Assembly (NCBI RefSeq): GCF_002776525.5
Contig: NC_045449.1
Coordinates: 6,387,102 to 6,451,101 of the forward strand
Reading direction: 5' to 3'
Source: Piliocolobus tephrosceles
Lineage: Eukaryota > Chordata > Mammalia > Primates > Cercopithecidae
DNA length: 64,000 nt
Numbering within the stretch: position 1 is the stretch's first letter; every line of letters starts with the position of its first letter. The notes beneath the pieces are model-generated. The model was given only the letters and a program-made list of their open reading frames with translations, made no database searches and was not told the origin of the DNA. Shown here one piece after another: positions 15,001-22,700 of the stretch. Both the position numbers and the translations under genes were made by a program.

Positions 15001-15820
15001 CCCCACCACCTCGGGCTCCCCAACAACCCCATTCACCCACACAGCCCCAGGGTCCCTTGCAGCCTCGATGGAGCCTGGGGGCCCAGGAGCTCCCAAATCC
15101 TCATTCGCCCCGGCGGCGTCGGCTGTGTCCGCCGCTTGTCTTGTCCCCCACGGCCGCTGACAGCCCTGCGGCCTTTCTGCACTCACACAGCGCGTCTCCC
15201 ACTCCAAGGACCTTGCCCGGCGCCTTGCTCCACGGCCTCGGGACGTCCCTGCGCCCCGTCTCTTCCCCCACGGCCGCCGAACTCCCCGCCCCGACCTGCA
15301 GGGCCCCACGCAGCGACCCGGCATCTTAGCCGCCTGCTCGCCCCGGCGCAGCCTGGGCAAGGTCCCACGGCCAGTCGCCCGGCTCATAGCTCCAGGGCAG
15401 TTCCCTTCCTCCCTACCGCGGCCCTGGGTTGTCTTAGCACCTCGCTCCCTAAGCTGCTCCACACAGGCACTCATACACTCAGCTCCGGCCTCGCAGCCTT
15501 TCTCCCTCCCAGCCCCTCACCCATCCCACCCCCGCCCAGTCTCGGGAACCCGCCCCCAGTCCCAGGCCCCCCTAAAGCCTAGACGGCAGAAAAGGTAATT
15601 GGGGGGACAAAACAACAAAGGCTTTCCGAGTCAGATCTCCTCTCCCCCAGGTCCATGACTCAAAGCAGCTTCCCAGAATCCCCCCATGCCCCATCCCGAA
15701 CCCACCTGGCCTGCGGCGAGGCGCGGCTACTGGGAGGCGGGCAAGGGGGGCCCCAACTAGGCCGCGCTTCCGGCCGCCCGCACAGTCGCCATAGCAACAG
15801 GCGCAGGGCGGCCTGGGAGC
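1..15820 (-). CDS. KIAA0753: KIAA0753 (moonraker/OFIP), 5' part of gene
   Basis: Minus-strand gene running off the left edge. Visible exons: non-coding exon 1 (about 15820-15706), exon 2 with the start codon (about 10306-10153), exon 3 (3995-3368) and exon 4 (116-10). They give about 277 N-terminal residues with correct GT-AG borders and matching phases (96 nt coding, then 628 nt, then 107 nt with a split Asp codon). Known role: centrosomal and centriolar-satellite protein that works with OFD1 and FOR20 in centriole duplication and ciliogenesis; defects cause ciliopathies. The visible part is mostly low-complexity, Ser/His/Lys-rich sequence, then a heptad-like stretch near residues 215-240 and a charged Arg/Glu/Gln helix in exon 4. 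It shares a bidirectional promoter with TXNDC17. Several residues differ from the human protein as I remember it. The rest of the gene lies left of the window. Confidence 0.95.
10..116 (-). CDS. KIAA0753: KIAA0753 exon 4
   Basis: Exon of 107 nt. It begins after an acceptor ending TTTTCAG and stops at CAG before a GTGTGA donor at the left edge. The first two bases complete the Asp codon split from exon 3, then 35 codons follow. The peptide includes RLEEALDPDEERR and ARMLYVLQQQ, which match the charged helical segment of moonraker. The donor is non-consensus (GTGTGA) but usable. Confidence 0.93.
640..945 (+). repeat. Alu
   Basis: Full-length Alu dimer: 5' end GGCCAGGCATGGTGG, both monomers present, then an A-rich tail decayed into a GAAGAA-type microsatellite. 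It explains the 93-codon antisense open frame at 624-905. Confidence 0.93.
993..1256 (-). repeat. Alu with internal deletion
   Basis: Reverse-oriented Alu. The run from the CACTGTCACC segment straight to CACACTGCAACCTCC lacks about 30 bases of the usual right-monomer sequence. Confidence 0.88.
3368..3995 (-). CDS. KIAA0753: KIAA0753 exon 3
   Basis: Exon of 628 nt encoding 209 residues plus one base. The acceptor is TTTTTAAAG at 3996 and the donor AAAAAG|GTGAG at 3367. The frame starts in phase 0 with NQLRFNRNVPTHSS and ends with a Lys-Lys pair. Ser, His and Lys are abundant; the final 30 residues (SLLEVQRLQKEL onward) have heptad spacing and probably start a coiled coil. The open frame continues upstream of the acceptor to 4022, but that is intron. 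Confidence 0.95.
5031..5300 (+). repeat. Alu, 5'-truncated, (AAT)n tail
   Basis: Starts inside the left monomer at TTGAGGTCAGGAG, so the first ~50 bases are missing. The right monomer is complete and the tail has become (AAT)n. Confidence 0.88.
5600..6420 (+). repeat. Old L1 (L1M-type) fragment
   Basis: Sequence such as TTTTGACCCAGGAGTCTCAC and CCCTGCAGATACACTGCC is typical of the 3' part of ORF2 in old L1 elements; the copy is broken by indels and stops. Boundaries are approximate. Confidence 0.55.
6480..8510 (+). repeat. Old L1 3'UTR (L1M-type), interrupted by Alu
   Basis: Shares blocks with 20160-21480, for example GAGAGGGCCTAGAA and TGATAATTGTA-type motifs near the end. Contains a GAAA/GAGA-rich simple repeat at 6718-6765. 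An Alu is inserted at about 7035-7365. The family name is inferred from its resemblance to mammalian-wide L1 3' ends. Confidence 0.5.
7035..7365 (-). repeat. Alu with (TTCT)n/(CATT)n tail
   Basis: Reverse Alu (about 7093-7365). Its tail side at 7037-7092 has turned into TTTC repeats followed by about ten ATTC units, a polymorphism-prone microsatellite. The repeated Phe/Ile/His/Ser open frames here come from this tract. Confidence 0.93.
8511..9250 (+). repeat. L1 ORF2/3' fragment
   Basis: Old L1 fragment: blocks such as ATGGCTAAAAAGACAACAAC and CATAGCAGCTTTATTTATAA are diagnostic of the L1 ORF2 3' end. Frame-disrupted. A perfect foldback lies at its right end (9178-9211). Confidence 0.75.
9262..9556 (-). 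repeat. Alu
   Basis: Reverse Alu starting with a T-rich tail then TTGAGACAGAGTCTTGCTC. The central A-rich linker region has a short deletion (CACATCTTTTTGTATTTTTAG). Confidence 0.9.
9560..10140 (+). repeat. Old L1 3' end fragment (probable)
   Basis: Contains two partly similar blocks around ATGTCTGCAACTGACTTTGAA and ATGACTGCAACTTACTTTGG, as in old L1 3' untranslated regions. Assignment by resemblance only. Confidence 0.4.
10153..10306 (-). CDS. KIAA0753: KIAA0753 exon 2 (start codon exon)
   Basis: Coding part is 10248-10153, 32 codons, ending CAG|GTAGTT. The peptide MMGPGQPASTCVHLAPRTQL marks the N-terminus of moonraker. Two consecutive ATG codons (10248-10246 and 10245-10243) are present; either could initiate. 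The 5' end of the exon is set at the TTTTAG acceptor just beyond 10306; a second AG lies about 15 bases upstream. Confidence 0.92.
10307..11729 (-). other. KIAA0753 intron 1, left part
   Basis: Single-copy-looking intronic sequence without recognisable exons. A (CA)n microsatellite lies at 11664-11688, followed by a two-copy GAAGTCCAGGGACAC repeat at 11688-11722. Confidence 0.6.
11730..15090. repeat. GC-rich degenerate tandem repeat array (VNTR-like)
   Basis: About 3.3 kb of C-rich (plus) / G-rich (minus) DNA built from diverged copies of a compound unit. One module reads approximately GCCTGTCTCCTCCCCCACAG then GCCTGGGACACCCCCA. The other is a short 18-nt unit of GGCACCCCCACAGCCATG type in variable number. 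Read on the minus strand these give motifs such as EETGSGGVSGLWGRRQ and repeated GVPxAV blocks. The units are too diverged for a young minisatellite. The array lies in intron 1 of KIAA0753, next to the promoter CpG island. Confidence 0.85.
11962..15474 (-). other. 1170-codon open frame across the repeat array (coding status unknown)
   Basis: A true ATG at 15474-15472 opens a frame that runs without a stop to TAG at 11964-11962. The first ~120 residues are Arg/Gly-rich, from the CpG island. The rest is a degenerate repeat rich in Gly, Val, Glu, Pro and Trp (EETGSGG, LWGRRQ, AVGVP). No signal peptide, membrane segment or known domain is visible. It lies wholly inside KIAA0753 intron 1 in the same orientation and starts about 230 bases downstream of the exon 1 donor. 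A repeat unit that is a multiple of three and lacks stop triplets would give such a frame by chance, and other frames (12320-13621 plus) are also long. I consider coding possible but unproven. Confidence 0.25.
15706..15820 (-). other. KIAA0753: KIAA0753 exon 1 (5' UTR)
   Basis: Non-coding first exon inferred from a strong donor, GGCCAG|GTGGGT (exon end at 15706), inside the CpG island on the minus strand. The transcription start near 15820 is an estimate: the divergent human genes start roughly 270 bases apart. Confidence 0.6.
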
Positions 15821-16144
15821 CGTTGAGACGCCGAACTACTGAAGGATCCAGGTGTTGTCAGGCGTTAAGTTTTGCAGCCAGTGTCCATGGGGTCGGAGCT
15901 GGGACTAGATTAGGGTAGAGGCCTGGGCTTGGGAGTGCAGCGAGCGCAGAAAAATCTGAGAAACTAGAGCATAAAGCCATGCGGATGGATTGTGGTCCTC
16001 AGAGGCTCCCGTACTCTTCAGCGGCGCTGGCTTCCGCAAGCTCCGCCCTCTCGCCCATCCGGAAACAGCTTCGCCCCGCCCACGTGGGACCCGCCCGCCG
16101 CAGCGAGACGCGCACTCCTCCAGCAGCAGCTGCATGTCGTGCCA
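15707..16144. promoter_or_regulatory. Bidirectional promoter KIAA0753/TXNDC17
   Basis: About 440 bases between the KIAA0753 exon 1 donor and the TXNDC17 ATG, without an evident TATA box. Visible elements: ETS-type CTTCCGG near 15767, the X-box at 15785-15798, CCGGAA near 16059 and an E-box CACGTG at 16081-16086. The layout is typical of a divergent CpG-island promoter. Confidence 0.8.
15785..15798. promoter_or_regulatory. RFX X-box
   Basis: GTCGCCATAGCAAC fits the X-box rule GTNRCC, 0-3 bases, RGYAAC at every defined position with a 2-base spacer. RFX factors drive cilium and centriole genes, which fits KIAA0753. Confidence 0.7.
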
Positions 16145-16289
16145 ATGGCACGCTACGAGGAGGTGAGCGTGTCCGGCTTCGAGGAGTTCCACCGGGCTGT
16201 GGAAAAGCACAATGGCAAGACCATTTTCGCCTACTTTACGGGTTCTAAGGACGCCGGAGGGAAAAGCTGGTGCCCCGACTGCGTACAGG
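16145..16289 (+). CDS. TXNDC17: TXNDC17 exon 1 (coding part)
   Basis: 48 codons plus one base, holding the CPDC redox motif; donor CAGG|GTGAGG. Confidence 0.97.
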
Positions 16290-18075
16290 GTGAGGCCGGG
16301 ATTCGGGGGCTGCTGTCTAACGGAAATGGCAGGAAGGCCGAACCTACGACCAGAAAGGGGGCTTAGCGGAGGCAGAGTCTTGGTTCTAGACATCCGCGGG
16401 GCAATCTAAGCTGTCCCCATGTCAACTCCTATTAAATCCTACCCCGTCCTGCCAAGAGCGCTCTTCCTTTTACCATTTTACCCGGATGATCTTGGAATCT
16501 AGTTCCTTAAAACTTCTCACTCCCCCAGTACCATTAGAGTCTTACAGGATACGTGAGTTGGTCAGTAAATACATGTGCTTTCCATTGTTAGGGGCGCGGT
16601 GGTGCGGGGGCAAATCGGGACTGGGATTTGGTCCTTACCTTTAACGTGGCTCTAAGACCAGAAGTGAACACCTGACTTCTGTTGACCTCTTCAGTTAGCT
16701 GCAGGTTAAAGTCTGAGTACTTACCAAGACTGGGGGAAGGGGAAAAGATTATCAGTGCCTGATTCTAGAGTTGACGTGCGATTATTTTATCTCAACTTTT
16801 TTTAAAGCTGAACCAGTCGTACGAGAGGGGCTGAAGCACATCAGTGAAGGATGTGTGTTCATCTACTGTCAAGTAGGAGAAAAGCCTTAGTAAGTGGCAA
16901 TGTATCATCTACTGCACAGACATGCACACATTGCACACTGAGGCGGGAAGGGCCTCAGGGATGCACCCAGTTTCTGTGTTATAAGGCAATGTCTGACAAG
17001 TTAAACAATCAGAAGCTATTAAATACAAATTTAAAATTCCCACCTGAAGTAAGTAAGGGTAATTTAACGAATTTGGTCTGGTGTAAGCCCAGAACTTAGC
17101 TGGCTTTACTTTTATATCTTAGTCACACTTTAAAACTTTGCACAGGGTAATTAACAGATTAAGCCATAGTCCGCAAGGTTTTTTAAGTGTTTGCAAGAAC
17201 AGTGATTACTAAAAAATTAAATGTAGGAATATGTCAAATATTAAGCACACTGTAATAAACCAAGTAAATTTTTTTCATGTTCACTTTTTCTTTTGGAACA
17301 GTTGGAAAGATCCAAATAATGACTTCAGAAAAAACTTGAAAGTAACAGCAGTGCCTACACTACTTAAGTATGGAACAGTAAGTATCTTTAAATATGCTGG
17401 GCCTGTAATTCACTGTCAAAACTTTTAACTTGCTGTGGATCCAGATTTGAAAAGATCTTGACATTTCATCTCAATTCCATTGCTGTTGAGAGTGCTGCTG
17501 AAAGTCCATTCCTATGGCCAATCCCAATACACTAATAATGTAAATATCTAGCTATTAGGTCTTTTTCATGTTAAGTCACTCTTTAAAAATTCTATAGCCA
17601 CAAAATAGGTTGACTCATAATTCCTTAAAACACTGGCATCAACAGTTGTTTTCTATTTAATTCATAATTCTGGTTAAAAACTAAGGGCACCTCTTCTAGT
17701 TCAGTCATGCCCCTGGGATCCTAAATTAAAGAGTTGAGGGGAAGAAGAGGGCACTGGGCTTGCTGTTTCCTGTTTTAGTCTGTGGAGCTTCCTGGTATTT
17801 GGGGTTTAAGTCTCTTCGGCCAAGTATGTTAGTGATTCATCCTACAGCAAATATCTTGACTCTTTCATAAAACTTGTTATAACTAGTTGACAGTTTCTGA
17901 ATTGCGTAATTTCTGTGTTCAAAAATTAGTGTCATTCAAAGCAGAACCCATTCCACTCCTAATAACGTTTTATAGTAGTGAAGATTTGACTGTTTTTCTC
18001 TTACAGCCTCAAAAACTGGTAGAATCTGAGTGTCTTCAGGCCAACCTGGTGGAAATGTTGTTCTCTGAAGATTAA
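16145..18075 (+). CDS. TXNDC17: TXNDC17 (TRP14), complete coding region
   Basis: Four exons: 16145-16289, 16808-16889, 17302-17377 and 18007-18075. All have GT-AG borders; together they give 372 nt, 123 residues plus stop, the known length of thioredoxin-related protein of 14 kDa. The protein starts [20 protein letters not shown]. The active site WCPDC is at residues 42-46 (Cys43, Cys46), and the cis-Pro thioredoxin signature AVPTLLKY is in exon 3. Known role: cytosolic oxidoreductase reduced by thioredoxin reductase 1, acting on cystine, persulfides and selected proteins rather than ribonucleotide reductase, and linked to TNF/NF-kB signalling through dynein light chain. The start ATG has G at +4. 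It is transcribed divergently from KIAA0753 and convergently to MED31. I see no disruption. Confidence 0.98.
16808..16889 (+). CDS. TXNDC17: TXNDC17 exon 2
   Basis: 82 nt after a TTTTTTTAAAG acceptor; encodes [15 protein letters not shown] onward; donor TTA|GTAAGT splits a Tyr codon. Confidence 0.97.
17302..17377 (+). CDS. TXNDC17: TXNDC17 exon 3
   Basis: 76 nt after TTTTGGAACAG; encodes [14 protein letters not shown] and the cis-Pro segment; donor ACA|GTAAGT. Confidence 0.97.
18007..18075 (+). CDS. TXNDC17: TXNDC17 exon 4 (coding part)
   Basis: 69 nt after CTCTTACAG; ends MLFSED then TAA at 18073-18075. Confidence 0.97.
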
Positions 18076-18124
18076 GATTTTATGATGGCAATCATGTCTT
18101 GATTTCTTGATTTGTTCTAGTATC

Positions 18125-18165
18125 AATAAAACTGTATATTGCTTTGAATTCATGTTAGCAATAAA
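18125..18165 (+). terminator. TXNDC17: TXNDC17 poly(A) signals
   Basis: Two AATAAA hexamers, at 18125-18130 and 18160-18165, 50-90 bases after the stop codon. Further AATAAA downstream (about 19367) could serve a longer transcript that would overlap the MED31 3' end. Confidence 0.75.
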
Positions 18166-19513
18166 TGAGGTTAAAAACTGGCATGTGTCTAAACAATAGA
18201 GTGCTATTAAAATCCATGAACCTTTAGTTTGCCTGTAATATATGGATGTTTTTAAGATATAAACAAGTCTTCAGAAGTAGCAGTAAAGGCTCAAAGGAAT
18301 GTATCATTGAAGGTGACGGAAATACCTAAAAACTCCTAAAGGCGCAGAGCACACCTTCCAAATCCTTCAAAAGATCAGGATCTTTTATTTTAAATTCTCT
18401 GCATCTGCAAAGCAACTGATATTCCTGAAACCCCTTCTTTGATTTTGGAATGTAGAACCTAACTTCACCACTGAAGGAAAGCATATTACCTCTAATCCAG
18501 CCTCTGCTTAATTCAGGCAGTTTTGTTTTGTTTAGGAAAAAACCGACTCCTGAGCACTAGAGGCAGTTTGTTTTATGGCTATCTCAATGTGCTTTACTTG
18601 AGATAAGGCAGGTGGCGGAGAGGGGCTGGAGAGACTATATAACCCAGTGGTGGGAAGAACTCCAAGCTGCAGTCAGTCACACTGATTCTACCACTTACTA
18701 GCTGTGTAACCACAGGCAAGTTACTCGCCCCATCCAAACCTCAGTTTTCTCTTCTATAAACAAGGTTCTGAGAATAAAATGAGAATTCAAGGAAGCACTT
18801 AACATAGCACCTGGTTTGTGGTACCTCCCAAATCAATGTTAGTTTTCCCAAATGAGCACAAGTATTTGAGGCTCCTCATGTTTGTTCTAAAGTCAAGAGT
18901 ACAGTTAGTAATTAACCACTAGTTGTCCTGCCATGACTAGGTCAAATGAGGCCACAGTGATTCTTAAAGCCACCTTGCAAAGCAGGTAATACAGGTATTT
19001 CCTGTCCTGCAGAATTTAAGAACCTTCATGCAGTTCCTATCCTGTGATTTAAAGAGGTCACTGACTCCGCTACCCTCACTACGTAGATAAGAGTGGTAGA
19101 GTAGTTGATCTGAGGGACAGTAAGGTTCCAGGAGATGGCCTTGCCCTACTACATGTCAGAAAGAGCTAGCCTTAGGATTCATTATACATGGTGGCCCACC
19201 CCTACCCCATGCCCCAGTGCCTCATTTGGTCTAAAGCACCTAACTTTTCCATTCTTAATCAGCTGATTATGCTAAATGCATAAAAAAAAAAAAACAAAAA
19301 CACCTTACAAATCCACAGGGAAATCAAAGTAGACCAATTCAGGTTTAACAGAAATAGTCTATTAACAATAAAAAGTTGGATTAAAAAGCACACTAAAGGT
19401 TCTAGGGGCTACCATAATAAAGGTAGATAGGAAGAGTTTTCATTTTTTGTCTTCACTGTACAAAAGAAATACATTATATACATGTATTGAGAGCCTCATC
19501 TGTATCCGGTTTT
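18166..19513 (-). other. MED31: MED31 3' UTR / convergent overlap zone
   Basis: No coding sequence. Minus-strand AATAAA (TTTATT on plus at about 18384) would end a long MED31 3' UTR near 18370. A MIR copy lies at 18655-18840. The exact 3' end cannot be fixed from sequence. Confidence 0.5.
18655..18840 (+). repeat. MIR
   Basis: Core ACCACTTACTAGCTGTGTAA followed by a CAGTTTTCTCTTCTATAAAC-type block, as in the MIR consensus. Confidence 0.8.
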
Positions 19514-19706
19514 TCATTTTCCCGATGTGTTATTTTGCTGTTGCTGCTCTGCCAAGGCTTGTTGAAGGCGCATCCGCTTCCGGGAATAGTGCTGCCAATG
19601 TAGAATCTGCTGTTCATCAATGAATTTCGCACACTGAGCATTCACCAGCTCCTTTCGGAAGTGTTCATATTGGAGCAGCTCTAACATGTGTAAACACTGA
19701 GGGTAC
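19514..19706 (-). CDS. MED31: MED31 exon 4 (coding part)
   Basis: 193 nt. The acceptor CCCAG precedes 19706; TGA at 19516-19514. Encodes half of the protein and the Gln-rich C-terminus. Confidence 0.97.
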
Positions 19707-22700
19707 CTGGGTTTAAGTTTATAAGTAAATGAACAACATAATTTAAGTAAATAATGCCAAGGTCTAATTAAGTTATTCTCTTAAAAATGATCTTGTAGCC
19801 TACCATTTCTTTAACAGTAACTTAGTACACTCTGGTAGCATAGGATTTTTTCCCTGATTGGTCATCCAAGGTCAGTGTTCAGCAATATTTTTGAAAAGTG
19901 AGGTTTAAGTTCAGAAAGATTAAATTTAAACTTGCTCAGGACCACACAACACAGTAACTGGTAAGCAGAGTGAAAATTTAGGGACAAACCATGCTATTCC
20001 CTTCTAGTGGTTTCCAACGTGAAGAACATGAACATATTTTACTAATTCTGTGTTTAATTGATAGTTCTTTGTTTTTCCATCAATAGTGATAAAAAGACAA
20101 CTTTCATTTAAAAGTGAGTTGGTTTGAAAGAGAACTATGCACATACATTGTACTCTTGTTGCCCACAGGGATATACCAGCTCTGAAATTAGATATCCTCT
20201 AGGATTGGACAAGTAAATATACTGTGGATAAGGACAGCCAAATTTCTGGCTATCAGAAAAGGAGTTATAGACAAGGAAAGGAAAAAGGCTAGAATGAACC
20301 CTGTGTTACTGAGCTGGTATTGAAAACATCAGTGTGTACTTACGGCTTTTAATATAGACAGACAGAGGATAAACAGATGTATACATGTGTGCATGTATAC
20401 ACATACATACATAGAGTTCTTGAGCTTTGTGTACTGAGAGGGCCTAGAAGCAATGACACTGTGGTACTAATGAGCACACAATGTCCAGATTGTGGTATCC
20501 AAGGAGCAGGTTTCCTTGGAGAAAAGGGTGATTCAGGGATAGGAGAGGGAAAGTACAAGATGAGCCTGGAACATTACGTAGTGCCAGAAGAAAAAGTGCT
20601 AAAAATTATTGGGACGATCAAAAGTGTTCAGGAACCAACTTGAAGGGACTCCCAATGGCCAAATCTAGAATACTCAGAGCAAGAAAATACATAATTCTAA
20701 TTCACAGGATAAAAATAAGAATCTAAAAGTCCATACCAAATGGATGTAAATTTCTTTAATAAAAGAATAAATAGAAAACAAGGGAATGTACTTCCTTACA
20801 ATCGAATTCCAAACTAATAATGCAGAATGACAATTCGGAAATCACCACAGTAAAAAATGTTTCAAACAAATATCTTCAAAAGATGCTAAAATGGGCATGT
20901 AATATGATATTTACATAGTCTCAAAGGATTTCCCCATAAGATACTTATTAATACATAAGGAAAAATAGTAACTTAATATGGAGAAACCTAGAAGGTACCA
21001 CCCTCAACCAAGTTATCAAAATTAATGTCACCAGTAGTGAGACAAACAGACTTCATGTGACTGCAGATACATGAAGGATACAAAATCATTTCTGTCATAG
21101 TCATGGAAAAGAAAAGACCACTGAGATGAAAGGAGACTAAGACATGACAGCAAAATGCAACATACAGACCTAGACTGGATCCTGTACTACATACAGCACC
21201 CCAGCAGGACAACGGGCCTAGACTAAAGCCCGTACTACATACAGCACCCCAGCAGGACAACAGCCTAGACTGGATCCTGTACTACATACAGCACCCCAGC
21301 AGGACAACTGGCAAAATGTGAGTGAGGTCTGTAGAATAGGTAACAATATTAATGTGCTGATTTTTGCTGATTGTAGTGTTAGACATTTGGAATATCTGGG
21401 TGAAAAAAATATAGGAATTATCTTTACTATTTTTCCAGCTATTTTGTAAGTGAAATTATTTCAAGTTGAAAAGACAAAAACTGAGACAATTAAAATACAT
21501 TAAAATATAGGAAGTGTGGGGAAAAGAGAGATCAGATTGTTACTGTGTCTATGTAGAAAAGGAAGGCATAAGAAACACCATTTTGATCTGTACTAAGAGA
21601 AATTGTTCTGCTTTGAGATGCTATTAATCTGTAACTTTAGCCCCAACCCCGTGCTCACAGAAACATGTGCTGTATTGAATCAAGGTTTAACGGATTTAGG
21701 GCTGTGCAGGATGTGCCTTGTTAACAATATGCAGGCAGTATGCTTGGTAAAGTCATCGCCATTCTCCATTCTCAATTAACCAGGGGCACAATGCACTGCA
21801 GAAACCACAGGGACCCCTGCCCAAGAAAGCCTGGGTATTGTCCAGGTTTCCCCCACTGAGACAGCCTGAGATATGTCCTCGTGGGAAAGGAAAGACCTTA
21901 CAGCCCCCAGCCCGACACCCGTAAAAGGGTCTGTGCTGAGGAGGAGTGAAAAGAGGGAGGCCTCTTTACAGCTGAGATAAGATGAAGGCTTCTGTCTCCT
22001 GCTAGTCCCTGAGAATGGAATGTCTCGGTGTAAAGCCGACCATTCACATTCATTCTATTCTGAGAAAGGAGAAAACTGCCCTGTGGCTGGAGGTGAGATA
22101 CACAGGCAGCAATACTGCTCTGCTGCTCTTTGCTACGCTGAGATGTTTGGGCACATAAATCTAGCCTATGTGCACATCCAGGCACAGTACCTTTCCTTGA
22201 ACTTATTCATGATACAGATTCCTTTGCTCACATGTTTCCCTGCTGACCTTCTCCCCACCTGTTGCCCTGCTACACTCGCCTCACCAAGATAGTAAAAATA
22301 ATGATCAATAAATACTGAGGGAACTCCAAGACCAGCGCCGGTGCAGGTCCTCGCATGCTGAGTGTGCCGTTCCCCTGGGCCCACCGTTCTTTCTCTATAC
22401 TTTGTCTATGTCTTATTTCTTTTCTCAGTCTTTGGTCTCCACCTGACGAGAAATACCACAGGTGTGGAGAGGCAGGCCCCCTTCAGGAAGTAAGCAGATA
22501 AAGCCAAAGTTGCACACGTGATATGCAAATGACTAAAGTGTGGAAAACAGGATACTACAGCAATGATTCCAAAACTTTAACGTGTATATGAACCACTTCT
22601 TAAAATGCTGATGGATTCCTTAGGCCTGGAGTGGGGCCTGAGCTCTGCATTTCTAAAAAGCTCCCAAATGAAACCAATGCTAATGATGTGAACACCACAT

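Larger units (their letters stand above)
15050..16350. promoter_or_regulatory. CpG island
   Basis: CpG dinucleotides become frequent from about 15050 (for example GGCGGCGTCGG, CACGGCCGC) and stay so to the TXNDC17 exon 1/intron 1 border. It covers the divergent KIAA0753/TXNDC17 start region. Confidence 0.8.

Noticed and set aside
15992..16144. In-frame N-terminal extension of TXNDC17
   Set aside because: The extension begins at GTG and lies in promoter sequence; the 123-residue protein from ATG 16145 matches the known family length.
21898..22384. Open frames inside the LTR5 element
   Set aside because: LTR sequence only; no gag, pol or env remains, so no retroviral protein is encoded.
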